Below are positions 16,200-25,063 of a DNA stretch of 64,000 nucleotides, in pieces. A program made the position numbers and the translations under genes. The stretch comes from JBHOQS01 sp042408875 (GTDB lineage Bacteria > Chloroflexota > UBA11872 > JBHOQS01). The stretch spans positions 1 to 64,000 of the forward strand of contig JBHOQS010000023.1 in NCBI GenBank assembly GCA_042408875.1, written 5' to 3'. Positions within the stretch are counted from its first letter, which is position 1, and each line of letters starts with the position of its first letter. The notes beneath the pieces are model-generated. The model was not told where the DNA came from and searched no databases. It saw only the letters and a list, made by a program, of their open reading frames with translations.

Positions 16200-17267
16200 C
16201 TAGAGTGACTGCTGCACCGCGTCAACGCAAGGACACGCTTCACCCCTCAGCGCGCGCTGGTAGAGGCGTACCGTTTCGGGCTCAGGGTCTACCTCGAGCT
16301 CGGACCGTAGCGTGTGCACACACAGCTCATACCAGCAGCGCACACGGCCGCGCTGCCCGAGGCACGCATGGCAGAGCATGAGCATCCGGTAGGCGTCCTC
16401 GCGGCAGCGGTCTTTTTCCAGCATCTGCTGGCAGCGTATGATGCAGCTCTCGTAGTCCCCGGCGGCGAAGGCAGCATCGGCCAGCCGCGCCAGAGCCTGG
16501 AGGTAGCAATCCTTCAGCCTTTCCCGCTGGAAGATGGCCCACTCCTCCCAGGTATCCTCCAGAAAATCGCCGCGGTACAGATCGGCCGCGCGGGCGAAGA
16601 GGGCCAGTGCCTCGGCATGCCGGCCCTGGCGCTCCAGCCGGCGGGCCAGAGCACAGCGGCGCTCGAACTCCTCGACATCCACCCAGAGATCGGTAGCGGT
16701 GAGGCGATAGCCGCAATCTTGCGTCTCGATAGAGAGAAGTGGGGGATGACCGGCCGGCTCAAACTGGGCCAGCGTCTGGCGCAGGGCGTGCACGGTGACC
16801 TTGAGCGATGTCCCCGCAGCCAGGGCGTCGGGATCAGGCCAGAGCGCCTCAATGAGGGCATCTCGTGGCACCCGCCGGTCGCGGTAGGCGACCAGGTACT
16901 GAAAGAGGGCGCGCGCCTTGCCGCTGCGCCACTGCTGCACCGGCGCGCCATCGATCAGGAGCTGGAAGGGCCCCAGGCAATACACCGCGACCCGCCTGGC
17001 GGGGGGTACAATGGCAGGCAGGCCGGGGTCCGAGATACACTCGAGCAGCCCGATCAGGCTTGACAGTTGCTCCCCCAGGCGGCGCACCCGCGTTTCGACC
17101 GCTTCGCCGAGCTGTGCCACAGCTTCGGCCAGCTTCTCCTGCTCGATGAGGGCAGCACGTACAGCCGTTGCCAGGGCAGCCGTTGCCAGGGCCGGCTGCT
17201 CGGACACTTCGCTGCCACCTGCGCCAGCGTGCCCCGGCCGTGGCTCTCCCCTGGAGTTGATTTGCAT
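16200..17267 (-). CDS. BTAD-domain (SARP-like) transcriptional regulator
   Basis: 355 residues. About residues 35-80 are a predicted coiled coil (EKLAEAVAQLGEAVETRVRR). A winged-helix DNA-binding domain follows from about 97 to 190 (VYCLGPFQLLIDGAPVQQWR; KARALFQYLVAYRDRRVPRD; LWPDPDA). The bacterial transcriptional activator domain of TPR-like helices runs from about 195 to 340 (GDFLEDTWEEWAIFQRERLK; EDAYRMLMLCHACLGQRGRV). This is the SARP/AfsR architecture without an ATPase. An AAAGG site precedes the ATG. Neighbours give no clear target; the tandem array at 17473 lies upstream of its promoter region. Confidence 0.88.
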   Translation of the reverse strand: MQINSRGEPRPGHAGAGGSEVSEQPALATAALATAVRAALIEQEKLAEAVAQLGEAVETRVRRLGEQLSSLIGLLECISDPGLPAIVPPARRVAVYCLGPFQLLIDGAPVQQWRSGKARALFQYLVAYRDRRVPRDALIEALWPDPDALAAGTSLKVTVHALRQTLAQFEPAGHPPLLSIETQDCGYRLTATDLWVDVEEFERRCALARRLERQGRHAEALALFARAADLYRGDFLEDTWEEWAIFQRERLKDCYLQALARLADAAFAAGDYESCIIRCQQMLEKDRCREDAYRMLMLCHACLGQRGRVRCWYELCVHTLRSELEVDPEPETVRLYQRALRGEACPCVDAVQQSL

Positions 17268-17472
17268 CGTCTATACCTTTCTTGCGCCTCACACGCTCGA
17301 CTCCTGGCACTGATCGAGTGGTAGTAAGCCGCAGCAAGGGTGTCAGCGAACAGCAAAAAACTGCCAGGAGATGACACACCTCTGAGCGCGGGCGGGTCCC
17401 GGCGCAGCTCGGTTTCGGCGACGCCTGCAGCAAATCTATCTATGCATACTATACTTGCACCTTAATTTCCAT

Positions 17473-17598
17473 GTAAAGAGGGTAAAGAGGGTAAAGAGGG
17501 TAAAGAGGGTAAAGAGGGTAAAGAGGGTAAAGAGGGTAAAGAGGGTAAAGAGGGTAAAGAGGGTAAAGAGGGTAAGGAGGGTAAGGAGGGTAAGGAGG
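17473..17598. repeat. 14-copy 9-bp tandem array
   Basis: Eleven perfect copies of GTAAAGAGG are followed by three of GTAAGGAGG. The unit is a multiple of three, so both strands stay open: plus reads K-R-V repeats and minus reads P-L-Y repeats. The AAGAGG/AAGGAGG units also resemble ribosome sites. The change to GTAAGGAGG in the last three units suggests the array grew in two steps. Confidence 0.98.
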
Positions 17599-17820
17599 TT
17601 CTTTCATAGAGTCCGGCGTCAAGTTCGACATAAGATCTGACACAAACACCGAGGATGGAGACGCGGTGATGCGTGTCCGTGAGAAAATATGGCTCGGAAA
17701 ACCGGGTATATGCATTTCGCAGCGATGTTACTCAAGCGTGGCCGGATCCGCGGCCTCTGGCTGCCTGGGCTGGCGCGTCCTTTTGCCGGCGAGTGCGCCT
17801 GCCGGTATGCCCAGGGTGAT

Positions 17821-17849
17821 TTGTCTGGGCCGGGCGGCCAGTGTATACT
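17821..17849 (+). promoter_or_regulatory. candidate promoter for the rpsB operon
   Basis: TTGTCT at 17821-17826 and TATACT at 17844-17849, 17 bp apart, about 300 bp upstream of rpsB. The good -10 and exact spacing support it. The long leader leaves room for S2 autoregulation. Confidence 0.55.
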
Positions 17850-18151
17850 TGCAGCGATGCAGCGCCCGCGACATGCACGGGCGCTAACGGTTGTCTATGG
17901 GCTGGCCGAGGAGAGCCGCTGGAGGGCTCGCGGCAGCCTGAGAGAAGATCACACACGTGCCTCGACCTGCCGGCGTTGCCGGGCCGGCGGGCAAGGATGC
18001 GCAGGCCGCTGCGTCGTGGGGCGCCGGAACTGGGCGGGTGAGGCCCTGCGGACAGCCGCCAGAGCCTGCCAGCGCGTCCGGCACCACGCTCGCCCGGTCC
18101 ACGGTGGGGCTGACAGGCACGGTGGAGCAAACGTTTGAGGAGGATCTTGAG

Positions 18152-19018
18152 GTGCCGATCATTTCCATGAAGGCTCTGCTGGAGGCAGGGGTCCACTTCG
18201 GGCACCAGACGCGGCGCTGGAACCCGAAGATGAAGCCGTTCATCTTCACCGAGCGGAACGGTATTCACATCATTGATCTCCAGCAGACGGTGCAGCGGCT
18301 CACCCAGGCCCACAACTGGGTGCGCGACCTGGCGGCGAATGGCGGGACGATGCTCTTTGTGGGGACGAAGAAGCAGGCGCAAGAGGCCATCGCGGAAGAG
18401 GCGACGCGCTGTGGTGCGTACTATGTGAACCAGCGCTGGCTCGGCGGTATGCTGACGAACTTCGTCACCATTCAGACGCGCATCCGGCGTTTGCAGGAGT
18501 TAGAAGCCCGCCGCGAGCGCGGCGACTTCGACCGCCTGCCGAAGAAAGAAGCGCTCAAGCTCCTCGATGAGATCGAGAAGCTGGAGCGTGTGTTCAGTGG
18601 CATCAAGACCATGACCCGCCTGCCCTCGGCGCTGTACGTCGTGGATCCGAAGAAAGAGCATATCGCGGTTGCCGAGGCGCGCCGGCTGGAGATCCCTATC
18701 GTCGCAATGGTTGATACGAACTGCGATCCAGACGAGATCGATTTCCCCATCCCGGCGAACGATGATGCCATCCGCGCGATCCGGCTGATCACGGGCAAGA
18801 TCGCCGACGCATACCTGGAGGGCCGCCAGGAGCGGGAGGCTCGCCTCGCGGAGGAAGCGGCCGCCGAAGTTGCGGCAGCCGAACTGGAGTACGCACCACC
18901 GGCGGAGGCTGAGATCGCAGAAGGAGCGGAAGAAGAAGAGGAGATTGAGCCCCTGGTCACGCCTGCAGGCGCTCGGGCGATTGAGGAGGTCCGCGAGCTC
19001 TTCGAAGGAGAACGCTAG
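18152..19018 (+). CDS. rpsB: 30S ribosomal protein S2
   Basis: 288 residues, starting at GTG 18152 (MPIISMKALLEAGVHFGHQT) with GAGGAGG eight bases upstream. Signatures are RRWNPKMKPFIFTERNGIHI, NQRWLGGMLTNF, PKKEALKLLDEIEKLERV and VAMVDTNCDPDEIDFPIPAN. The C-terminal 50 residues are an acidic extension (GAEEEEEIEPLV) longer than in E. coli (241 residues) but common in deep-branching bacteria. First gene of the rpsB-tsf-pyrH-frr run. The long in-frame ORF from 17957 is rejected as a start. Confidence 0.97.
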   Translation: MPIISMKALLEAGVHFGHQTRRWNPKMKPFIFTERNGIHIIDLQQTVQRLTQAHNWVRDLAANGGTMLFVGTKKQAQEAIAEEATRCGAYYVNQRWLGGMLTNFVTIQTRIRRLQELEARRERGDFDRLPKKEALKLLDEIEKLERVFSGIKTMTRLPSALYVVDPKKEHIAVAEARRLEIPIVAMVDTNCDPDEIDFPIPANDDAIRAIRLITGKIADAYLEGRQEREARLAEEAAAEVAAAELEYAPPAEAEIAEGAEEEEEIEPLVTPAGARAIEEVRELFEGER

Positions 19019-19030
19019 GAGCGGCATGGT

Positions 19031-19060
19031 ACAGGGGGCGCAGGCAACCGCGCCCCCTGT
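19031..19060 (+). terminator. strong hairpin between rpsB and tsf
   Basis: ACAGGGGGCGC and GCGCCCCCTGT make a perfect 11-bp stem with an 8-nt loop, followed by CTTTGT. It lies 13 bp after rpsB and 143 bp before tsf, so it could attenuate transcription or process the message to set S2 against EF-Ts levels. Confidence 0.7.
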
Positions 19061-19203
19061 CTTTGTGCCCGACGCGGGGCATCGCCGGTGCGGCGAGTGA
19101 ACCAACGCCTTTTAGGAGGCAAGAGTTCGGGACCCAGCACTTGAAAGAGCAGCGTTGCGGGGCGCGGTGGGGAGCACCAGGAGGAACAGGAAGAGACCTG
19201 CAG

Positions 19204-19671
19204 ATGAACGTTGCGGTATCGACGGCTGATGTGCGCCGGCTGCGTGAGGAGACCGGTGCCGGAATCATGGATTGCAAGCGGGCGCTGGAACAGGCGCAGG
19301 GTGATTTCGAGAAGGCAAAGGAGATCTTGCGCCAGCAGGGCCTGGCGACGGCGGCGAAGAAGGCAGAGCGCGCCACTGCCCAGGGAGTGATCGAAGCCTA
19401 CATTCACGGCGGTGGCCGCATCGGGGCGTTGATCGAGGTGAACTGCGAAACGGACTTTGTAGCGCGTACAGATCAGTTCCGCAGCTTGGCGCGCGAGCTG
19501 GCTATGCAGGTGGCAGCGATGGCGCCGCAGACGGTCGAGGAGTTGCTCGATCAGCCATATATCCGAAACCCATCTCAGACAGTCCGTGATCTGATCACGC
19601 AGACGATCGCGGCAACTGGCGAGAACATTCGCGTGCGCCGGTTCACCCGCTTTCAGCTCGGCGAGGATTAG
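19204..19671 (+). CDS. tsf: elongation factor Ts, short form
   Basis: 155-residue guanine-nucleotide exchange factor for EF-Tu. The N-terminal UBA-like domain (VRRLREETGAGIMDCKRALE) and the core motif IEVNCETDFVARTDQFR are intact. The protein ends shortly after one core subdomain (TRFQLGED), whereas E. coli EF-Ts has 283 residues. Short forms are known in other phyla, so this is probably complete. GGAAGAG precedes the ATG at 19204. It is followed three bases later by pyrH, implying translational coupling. Confidence 0.95.
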   Translation: MNVAVSTADVRRLREETGAGIMDCKRALEQAQGDFEKAKEILRQQGLATAAKKAERATAQGVIEAYIHGGGRIGALIEVNCETDFVARTDQFRSLARELAMQVAAMAPQTVEELLDQPYIRNPSQTVRDLITQTIAATGENIRVRRFTRFQLGED

Positions 19672-19674
19672 CGT

Positions 19675-20406
19675 ATGCCCCCGGAGGAGCTGCGCCGGCC
19701 GAAGTACCGGCGTGTCCTGCTCAAAATGGGAGGGGAGTCCCTCCAAGGCGACCGGCCGTACGGCATCGATCCGAAGGCGGTGATGTCGCTGGCGCGGACG
19801 ATCGCCTCGGCGCTGCCCCTCGGCGTGCAGATCGCCATCGTCATCGGTGGTGGGAATATCTGGCGCGGCGAGACGATGGCGGAGCAGGGCATCGACCGCG
19901 CCACCGCCGATTACATGGGCATGCTGGCCACAGTGATCAATGCTCTGGCGCTTCAGGATGCCTTGGAGAAGGTGGGTGTGGAGACGCGCGTACAGACGGC
20001 GATTGAGATGCGTGAGATCGCCGAGCCGTATATCCGCCGCCGCGCCACCCACCACCTCGAGGAGGGGAAGGTCGTCATCTTTGGCGCTGGCACCGGCAAT
20101 CCGTTTTTCACCACCGATACCGCGGGAGCTCTCCGCGCCATGGAGATTAACGCCGACGCCATGTTCAAGGTCACTAAGGTCGACGGCGTCTACGATGACG
20201 ATCCCCTGAAGAACCCCCATGCGCGAAAATTCAAGCGGCTGTCGTACATCGAGGCGATCAACATGGGCCTGAAGGTGATGGATACGACGGCCCTGTCGTT
20301 GTGTATGAACAACCACCTTCCCATCATCGTCTTCAAGCTGGACGAGCCCCGCCATCTGGAGGCAGCGTTGATGGGCGAGGAGGTCGGGACGTACGTGGGG
20401 GATTAG
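19675..20406 (+). CDS. pyrH: UMP kinase
   Basis: 243-residue amino-acid-kinase-fold enzyme that phosphorylates UMP to UDP. Evidence: RVLLKMGGESLQG at the N-terminus, IAIVIGGGNIWRG, the DYMGMLATVINALALQDALE helix, GAGTGNPFFTTDTAGALRA and KVTKVDGVYDDDP. Length and motif order are normal for bacterial PyrH. The ATG lies three bases after the tsf stop and uses the GAGGA inside the tsf end. frr starts five bases after its stop. Confidence 0.97.
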   Translation: MPPEELRRPKYRRVLLKMGGESLQGDRPYGIDPKAVMSLARTIASALPLGVQIAIVIGGGNIWRGETMAEQGIDRATADYMGMLATVINALALQDALEKVGVETRVQTAIEMREIAEPYIRRRATHHLEEGKVVIFGAGTGNPFFTTDTAGALRAMEINADAMFKVTKVDGVYDDDPLKNPHARKFKRLSYIEAINMGLKVMDTTALSLCMNNHLPIIVFKLDEPRHLEAALMGEEVGTYVGD

Positions 20407-20411
20407 GTCCC

Positions 20412-20978
20412 ATGGCCGAGACGTTGAACGAGATCTTCGCCGAGACCGAGCGACATATGCGGAAGACTATCGAGGTCTTGAGCCATGACCTCGCCACTAT
20501 CCGCACCGGGCGGGCCAGTCCGGCGCTGGTCGAGCATGTCCCTGTCGAAGTGTATGGCACGACCATGCCGCTTAATCAACTGGCCAACATCTCGATCCCG
20601 GAGCCGCGGCTGATCGTTATCCAGCCGTGGGATCGCAGTGCGCTGGGCGCTATCGAGCGAGCGATCCGCAAATCGGAGCTGAACCTGAACCCTACGAATG
20701 ATGGCACCGTCGTGCGTATCGCTATTCCCCCGCTCACGGAAGAGCGACGCCGCGAGCTGGTCAGGGTCGTGCGCCGCCGAGCGGAGGAGGCGCGCGTGGC
20801 GATCCGCAACAACCGGCGTGAGGCGCACGAGGACATGAAGCGCCTGGAAAAAGAGAGGCTCATCTCGGCTGATGAGCTGAAACGAGCCGAGGAGCGGCTG
20901 CAAAAACTCACCAATCGCTACATCGAGGAGATCGATCAGCTCAGCGAGCTGAAAGAGAAAGAGATCCTCGAGGTCTAG
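20412..20978 (+). CDS. frr: ribosome recycling factor
   Basis: 188 residues, the usual RRF length (about 185). Signatures: MRKTIEVLSHDLATIRTGRA near the N-terminus, NQLANISIPEPRLIVIQPWD, LNPTNDGTVVRIAIPPLTEE and the helical RREAHEDMKRLEKERLISAD. With EF-G it splits post-termination ribosomes. The start is ATG 20412, with GGGGGATTAGG at the pyrH end upstream. It is part of the tight rpsB-tsf-pyrH-frr run and is followed by uppS. Confidence 0.97.
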   Translation: MAETLNEIFAETERHMRKTIEVLSHDLATIRTGRASPALVEHVPVEVYGTTMPLNQLANISIPEPRLIVIQPWDRSALGAIERAIRKSELNLNPTNDGTVVRIAIPPLTEERRRELVRVVRRRAEEARVAIRNNRREAHEDMKRLEKERLISADELKRAEERLQKLTNRYIEEIDQLSELKEKEILEV

Positions 20979-21013
20979 CCGCTCACGGCCACACCGGAAA
21001 GCACAGCGGTTGC

Positions 21014-21823
21014 ATGGACAGCAACGGAGCCCCTGTCGACGGGTCGTTCCCCCCGCTCGCCAACGTGCCCCGACACGTGGGGATCATCATGGATGGCAAC
21101 GGGCGCTGGGCGATGCAGCGCGGGCTGCCCCGTGTGGCCGGCCATCGCGTCGGGGTGCGGAACATCCGCCCCATCGCCGAGGCGTGTGCGGAATTCGGGG
21201 TAAAGATCCTGACGATCTACGCCTTCTCCACGGAGAACTGGGGCCGGCCGCCGGAGGAGGTGCAAGGCCTGCTGCACCTGCTCACCGAGACGGTGCGCAG
21301 TGAAGCCAGGACGATCATGGAGAACCGTATCCAGCTCCGGCTGCTTGGCCGGCTGCGCGGGCTGCCGCCGTCCACGCAGGCGGCGGTGCGGCGGGTGATT
21401 GCCATGAGCCGGCAGAACGATCGGCTGATCCTGAACGTCGCCTTCAACTATGGCGGCCGCGCTGAGCTGGTGGATGCGTTCAAACGCATGCTTAAAGATG
21501 GCGTGCGCGAGCGCGAGGTGACTGAGGAGCTGATCGGCCGCTACCTCTACACGGCCGGCCTGCCGGACGTTGACCTGGTCATTCGCACCGGCGGTGAGCA
21601 TCGTATCTCGAACTTTCTGATCTGGCAGTGCGCGTACGCGGAGTTCTACTCCACGCCGGTGTACTGGCCAGATTTCAGTAAAGCGGATCTCTATCAGGCA
21701 CTGCTTGAGTTCGGCCGGCGGCAGCGCCGTTTCGGCCTGGTGCAGCCGGCTGCTGCGCCGGCGCCTATCGGGCAGCCAGAGACGGTCGCCGCGGCGGTGC
21801 CGGCGCGCACGGCCGACCACTAG
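21014..21823 (+). CDS. uppS: polyprenyl diphosphate synthase (undecaprenyl type)
   Basis: 269-residue cis-prenyltransferase making the lipid carrier for cell-wall glycans. PRHVGIIMDGNGRWAMQRG contains the catalytic Asp; GHRVGVRNIRPIAE, LTIYAFSTENWGRP, NVAFNYGGRAELVDA and LVIRTGGEHRISNFLIWQ follow in the expected order. The C-terminal 30 residues are an Ala/Pro-rich extension. Its stop lies 14 bp ahead of the cdsA start, so coupling with phospholipid synthesis is likely. Confidence 0.96.
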   Translation: MDSNGAPVDGSFPPLANVPRHVGIIMDGNGRWAMQRGLPRVAGHRVGVRNIRPIAEACAEFGVKILTIYAFSTENWGRPPEEVQGLLHLLTETVRSEARTIMENRIQLRLLGRLRGLPPSTQAAVRRVIAMSRQNDRLILNVAFNYGGRAELVDAFKRMLKDGVREREVTEELIGRYLYTAGLPDVDLVIRTGGEHRISNFLIWQCAYAEFYSTPVYWPDFSKADLYQALLEFGRRQRRFGLVQPAAAPAPIGQPETVAAAVPARTADH

Positions 21824-21836
21824 AGGACGGCAGGCT

Positions 21837-22697
21837 GTGCTTGGGCAACGGCTGGTCGCGGGAAGCGTGCTGGCCGCGCTCGTGGTCGCGGGCGTGACCG
21901 TAGGCGGACCGCCCTATCCCCTGCTGGGGCCCTGGATCGGTGGGCTCGCTGGCATTGCCCTGGCCCTGACCGCCTGCACCCTCGCGCAGAGCGAGTTCTA
22001 TGCCTTAGCGGCCCACGCCCACCTCCACGCTCTGCCTCGCCTCGGGCTTGTCGCGAGCTACGGCATTCTGCTCGCTGTGTGGCTGCCGTCCTGGCTCGGT
22101 GCCCTGCACCTGGCGCCAGTCCTGGCGCAGGTTGCGCTTGGGGCGGCCATTCTTATCACGCTTGTGGCTGTGCTCTTCGGGCGCGATGCCGGGCACCGTC
22201 CAGAGATGTGGGCGACCACGATTGCCGGGACGCTCTACGTCGGCTGGCTGTTGAGCTATTTCCTGCTCTTGCGCTGGCGCGACAACGGCTTCTGGTGGAC
22301 GTGGCTGGCGTTCTTGCCCACGTGGGGGTTCGACAGCGCGGCCTACTTCGCCGGCCGCGCCTTCGGGCGGCACCGGTTCATGCCGGGGATCAGTCCCCGC
22401 AAGACGTGGGAGGGTGTGATCGCCGGGCTGGTTGCGGCAGTGGCCGTCGCCGGGCTCGTGCTGGGACCGTTGGGGCAGCCGGCGTGGCATGCTCTGCCGC
22501 TGGGATTGCTGCTGGGCAGCGCGGCCCAGGCTGGCGACCTGGCGGAGTCCATGTTCAAGCGTGCGGCTGGCGCAAAGGATGCCAGCGCGCTCATCCCGGG
22601 CCACGGCGGAATGTTGGACCGGATGGACAGCTTGCTGTTCGCTGTCGTGATAGTCTACATCTATGCGGTAATCACCGACGTGTGGCCGGCACGATGA
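21837..22697 (+). CDS. cdsA: phosphatidate cytidylyltransferase (CDP-diglyceride synthase)
   Basis: 286-residue integral membrane enzyme converting phosphatidate and CTP to CDP-diacylglycerol. Several hydrophobic helices lead to the family signature: FDSAAYFAGRAFGRHRFM, SPRKTWEGVIAG, and the C-terminal SAAQAGDLAESMFKRAAGAK with DASALIPGHGGMLDRMDSLL. The start is the GTG at 21837, with AGAGGA upstream; the ORF extending to 21705 overlaps uppS and is rejected. Confidence 0.95.
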   Translation: MLGQRLVAGSVLAALVVAGVTVGGPPYPLLGPWIGGLAGIALALTACTLAQSEFYALAAHAHLHALPRLGLVASYGILLAVWLPSWLGALHLAPVLAQVALGAAILITLVAVLFGRDAGHRPEMWATTIAGTLYVGWLLSYFLLLRWRDNGFWWTWLAFLPTWGFDSAAYFAGRAFGRHRFMPGISPRKTWEGVIAGLVAAVAVAGLVLGPLGQPAWHALPLGLLLGSAAQAGDLAESMFKRAAGAKDASALIPGHGGMLDRMDSLLFAVVIVYIYAVITDVWPAR

Positions 22698-22812
22698 GCC
22701 CACAGGCGCCGGTCATCAGCATGGTGCCATCACCCGGGCCCGCCTGCGCTCAATCTGCGCAATAGCACGCACGAGCAAAAGTGTATCAGCTCAGCGAGGG
22801 CTGCGATGACCT

Positions 22813-23976
22813 ATGACTGCGACGCGTCTCGTCATCCTCGGCTCGACCGGCTCGATCGGACGCCAGGCGCTTGAGGTCGTCGAGCAGCATCCTGACCGGC
22901 TCCAGGTGCTCGCACTGGCAGCGGGCAGGCAGAGCGAGTTGCTGGTCGCGCAGGCGCGGCGCTACGGTGCACGGTATGTACACTGTGTATCCGGCCTCGA
23001 CCCAGCGCTTGTGGCCCGGCTTCCCCCAGGCTGCCAGTGCCTCGTTGAGGAGCGCGCGCTTGTCCAGCTCGCTACGCTGCCGGAAGCTGATATGGTGCTT
23101 GTGGCCACGCCGGGACGAGCTGGCATTCGAGCCACGCTGGCCGCGCTGGAGGCCGGCAAGGACGTTGCACTTGCCAATAAGGAGGCGCTGGTCATGGCCG
23201 GAGCACTCGTGCGGGTGGCCAGCCGGCGCAGTGGCGCTCGTATCTTGCCGGTGGACAGCGAACACAGTGCCCTGTGGCAATGCCTGCGCGGAGAAGAGGC
23301 TGGCCGAGTGCGCCGGGTGATCCTGACCGCCTCCGGTGGGCCGTTTCGCACGTACACTGCCGAGCAGCTCCGGCGGGTCACGCCGGCGGACGCGCTGGCC
23401 CATCCCACCTGGCGTATGGGGCCAAAGGTCACTATCGACTCGGCAACCTTGATGAACAAAGGGCTGGAGATCATCGAAGCCCACTGGCTCCTGGACCTCG
23501 AGTATGAGAAGATTAGCGTAGTGGTGCATCCGCAGAGCATCGTCCACTCGCTGGTCGAGTTCGTCGATGCCTCGGTAAAGGCCCAGCTCAGTGTGCCGGA
23601 CATGCGGCTGCCCATCCAGTATGCCCTGCTGCGCGAGGAACGGCGCCCGGGGCGTACACCGCTGCTGGATCTGGTGCAGGCCGGTGCCCTGACGTTCGAG
23701 GAGCCGGACACCACACGTTTCCCCTGTCTAGCGCTGGCACGCCAGGCCGGGGTCACAGGAGGGACTGCGCCGACCGTTCTCTGCTCGGCAGATGAGGAAG
23801 CAGTGGAGGCGTTCCTGGCCGGCCGCATCCCCTTTGTTGCAATTGCAGAGGTCATCGCGCGCACGCTGGCGCAGCATACCGCCACCGAGGTACGCACACT
23901 GGAGGATGTAATCGTCGCCGATCAGTGGGCGCGCCAGCAGGCCCAACGGGAGATCGCAAAGGTAGCGTTATGTTGA
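22813..23976 (+). CDS. dxr: 1-deoxy-D-xylulose 5-phosphate reductoisomerase
   Basis: 387-residue NADPH-dependent enzyme, second step of the MEP isoprenoid pathway. NADPH binding is at VILGSTGSIGRQALEVVEQH. Metal and substrate residues lie in ANKEALVMAGALV, LPVDSEHSALWQCL and SGGPFR, then PTWRMGPKVTIDSATLMNKG and EIIEAHWLL. The protein is full length. It overlaps rseP by seven bases. Its presence indicates the MEP route supplies precursors to uppS upstream. Confidence 0.97.
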   Translation: MTATRLVILGSTGSIGRQALEVVEQHPDRLQVLALAAGRQSELLVAQARRYGARYVHCVSGLDPALVARLPPGCQCLVEERALVQLATLPEADMVLVATPGRAGIRATLAALEAGKDVALANKEALVMAGALVRVASRRSGARILPVDSEHSALWQCLRGEEAGRVRRVILTASGGPFRTYTAEQLRRVTPADALAHPTWRMGPKVTIDSATLMNKGLEIIEAHWLLDLEYEKISVVVHPQSIVHSLVEFVDASVKAQLSVPDMRLPIQYALLREERRPGRTPLLDLVQAGALTFEEPDTTRFPCLALARQAGVTGGTAPTVLCSADEEAVEAFLAGRIPFVAIAEVIARTLAQHTATEVRTLEDVIVADQWARQQAQREIAKVALC

Positions 23977-25037
23977 CTATCCTCTCGTTCCTGGTTGTAC
24001 TGAGCATTTTGGTGGTCGTGCACGAGCTCGGGCACTTTCTGATGGCGAAGCGGTTCGGCGTGAAGGTGCTTGAGTTCGGCATCGGCCACCCGCCGCGCCT
24101 CTTCGCCGTTAAGCGCGGCGAGACCGAGTACTCGCTGAACGCCATCCCGCTGGGCGGGTTCGTGCGCATGCTCGGCGAAGAGACGGCGACTCTGCGCGAC
24201 GTGCCGCGCCCGGAGGATGCCGGGCGGAGTTTCTCTGCGAAGCCGCGCGGCCAGCGCGCGCTCATCCTGGTGGCCGGCCCGGCTATGAACTTTCTGCTCG
24301 TGCCAGTGTTGCTCACCGCGCTGTTCATGATCGGTGTGCCGCAGGAGGACCCGGCGGCGCAGAACCAGGTACAGATCCACGATGTGGTGCCGGGCAGCCC
24401 GGCGGCGCGGGCGGGACTGCGGCCGGGTGATATCATCGAGAGCATCGATGGCCATCCCATCGCCAGCGTCGAGGACCTGCGGGAAGCTACGCGCACGCGG
24501 CTGGGCCAGGAGATTACCCTCACTGTCCGCCGCGCTGGCCGGCTGGTGACGGTCACGCTCACCCCGCGCCCTGATCCGCCACCCGGACAAGGAGCGATGG
24601 GGATTCAGGTCGGGCGGGTGTACACCACCGTCAGCTATCCGATCTGGGAGGCGCTACCGCGGGGTGTGCTTACCACCTTCGAGCTACTCTGGCTGTTCGC
24701 CCACGGCATTTGGCTGACCCTGAGCGGGCTGGTACAGCCGGACGTGGTGGGTCCTATCGGGATCGCTGAAATGACGGGTCGCGCGGCCAGCCGCGGGATC
24801 GGTGCGCTGCTCCAGTTTACCGCCTTTATTAGCCTGAACCTGGCGATCTTCAACCTGCTGCCCTTCCCTGGCCTGGATGGCGGACGGCTGCTCTTCGTGG
24901 CGCTGGAGACAGTGCGTGGCCGCCGCGTGCTTAGCCCGCAGCGTGAGGGCCTGATCCACTTTATCGGCATCGTGATCCTGCTCACGCTGATCCTGCTCGT
25001 CTCGTTCAACGACATCATGCGCTGGTCCGCCCGCTAA
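23970..25037 (+). CDS. rseP: RseP-type site-2 intramembrane metalloprotease
   Basis: 355-residue membrane protease. HELGH (18-22) in the first helix is the zinc site, and NLLPFPGLDGGRLLF in a late helix supplies the third ligand. One PDZ domain lies between (VVPGSPAARAGLRPGDIIES, about residues 135-215). Family members cleave anti-sigma factors and signal-peptide remnants. The ATG at 23970 overlaps the end of dxr; an upstream in-frame start at 23925 inside dxr is rejected because AAAGG precedes 23970. No anti-sigma partner is visible here. Confidence 0.95.
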   Translation: MLTILSFLVVLSILVVVHELGHFLMAKRFGVKVLEFGIGHPPRLFAVKRGETEYSLNAIPLGGFVRMLGEETATLRDVPRPEDAGRSFSAKPRGQRALILVAGPAMNFLLVPVLLTALFMIGVPQEDPAAQNQVQIHDVVPGSPAARAGLRPGDIIESIDGHPIASVEDLREATRTRLGQEITLTVRRAGRLVTVTLTPRPDPPPGQGAMGIQVGRVYTTVSYPIWEALPRGVLTTFELLWLFAHGIWLTLSGLVQPDVVGPIGIAEMTGRAASRGIGALLQFTAFISLNLAIFNLLPFPGLDGGRLLFVALETVRGRRVLSPQREGLIHFIGIVILLTLILLVSFNDIMRWSAR

Positions 25038-25063
25038 TCCATGGTTCGCGAACATCTGCTGCC

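Larger units (their letters stand above)
17268..18151. other. 884-bp spacer with tandem array and rpsB leader
   Basis: It contains, in order, the upstream region of the BTAD regulator, the 9-bp array (17473-17598), about 220 bp of unassigned sequence, the candidate rpsB promoter (17821-17849) and a roughly 300-nt rpsB leader. Three plus-strand ORFs and one minus-strand ORF cover parts of it, but none has a ribosome site plus protein-like composition; I treat them as chance. Confidence 0.5.

Noticed and set aside
17473..17598. CRISPR-like repeats
   Set aside because: Units are 9 bp and directly abutting, with no spacers.
17449..17715. minus-strand ORF encoding P-L-Y repeats
   Set aside because: Product of the 9-bp tandem array only; no ribosome site.
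19015..20355. 446-codon minus-strand ORF
   Set aside because: Spans tsf and pyrH on the opposite strand; no domain seen.
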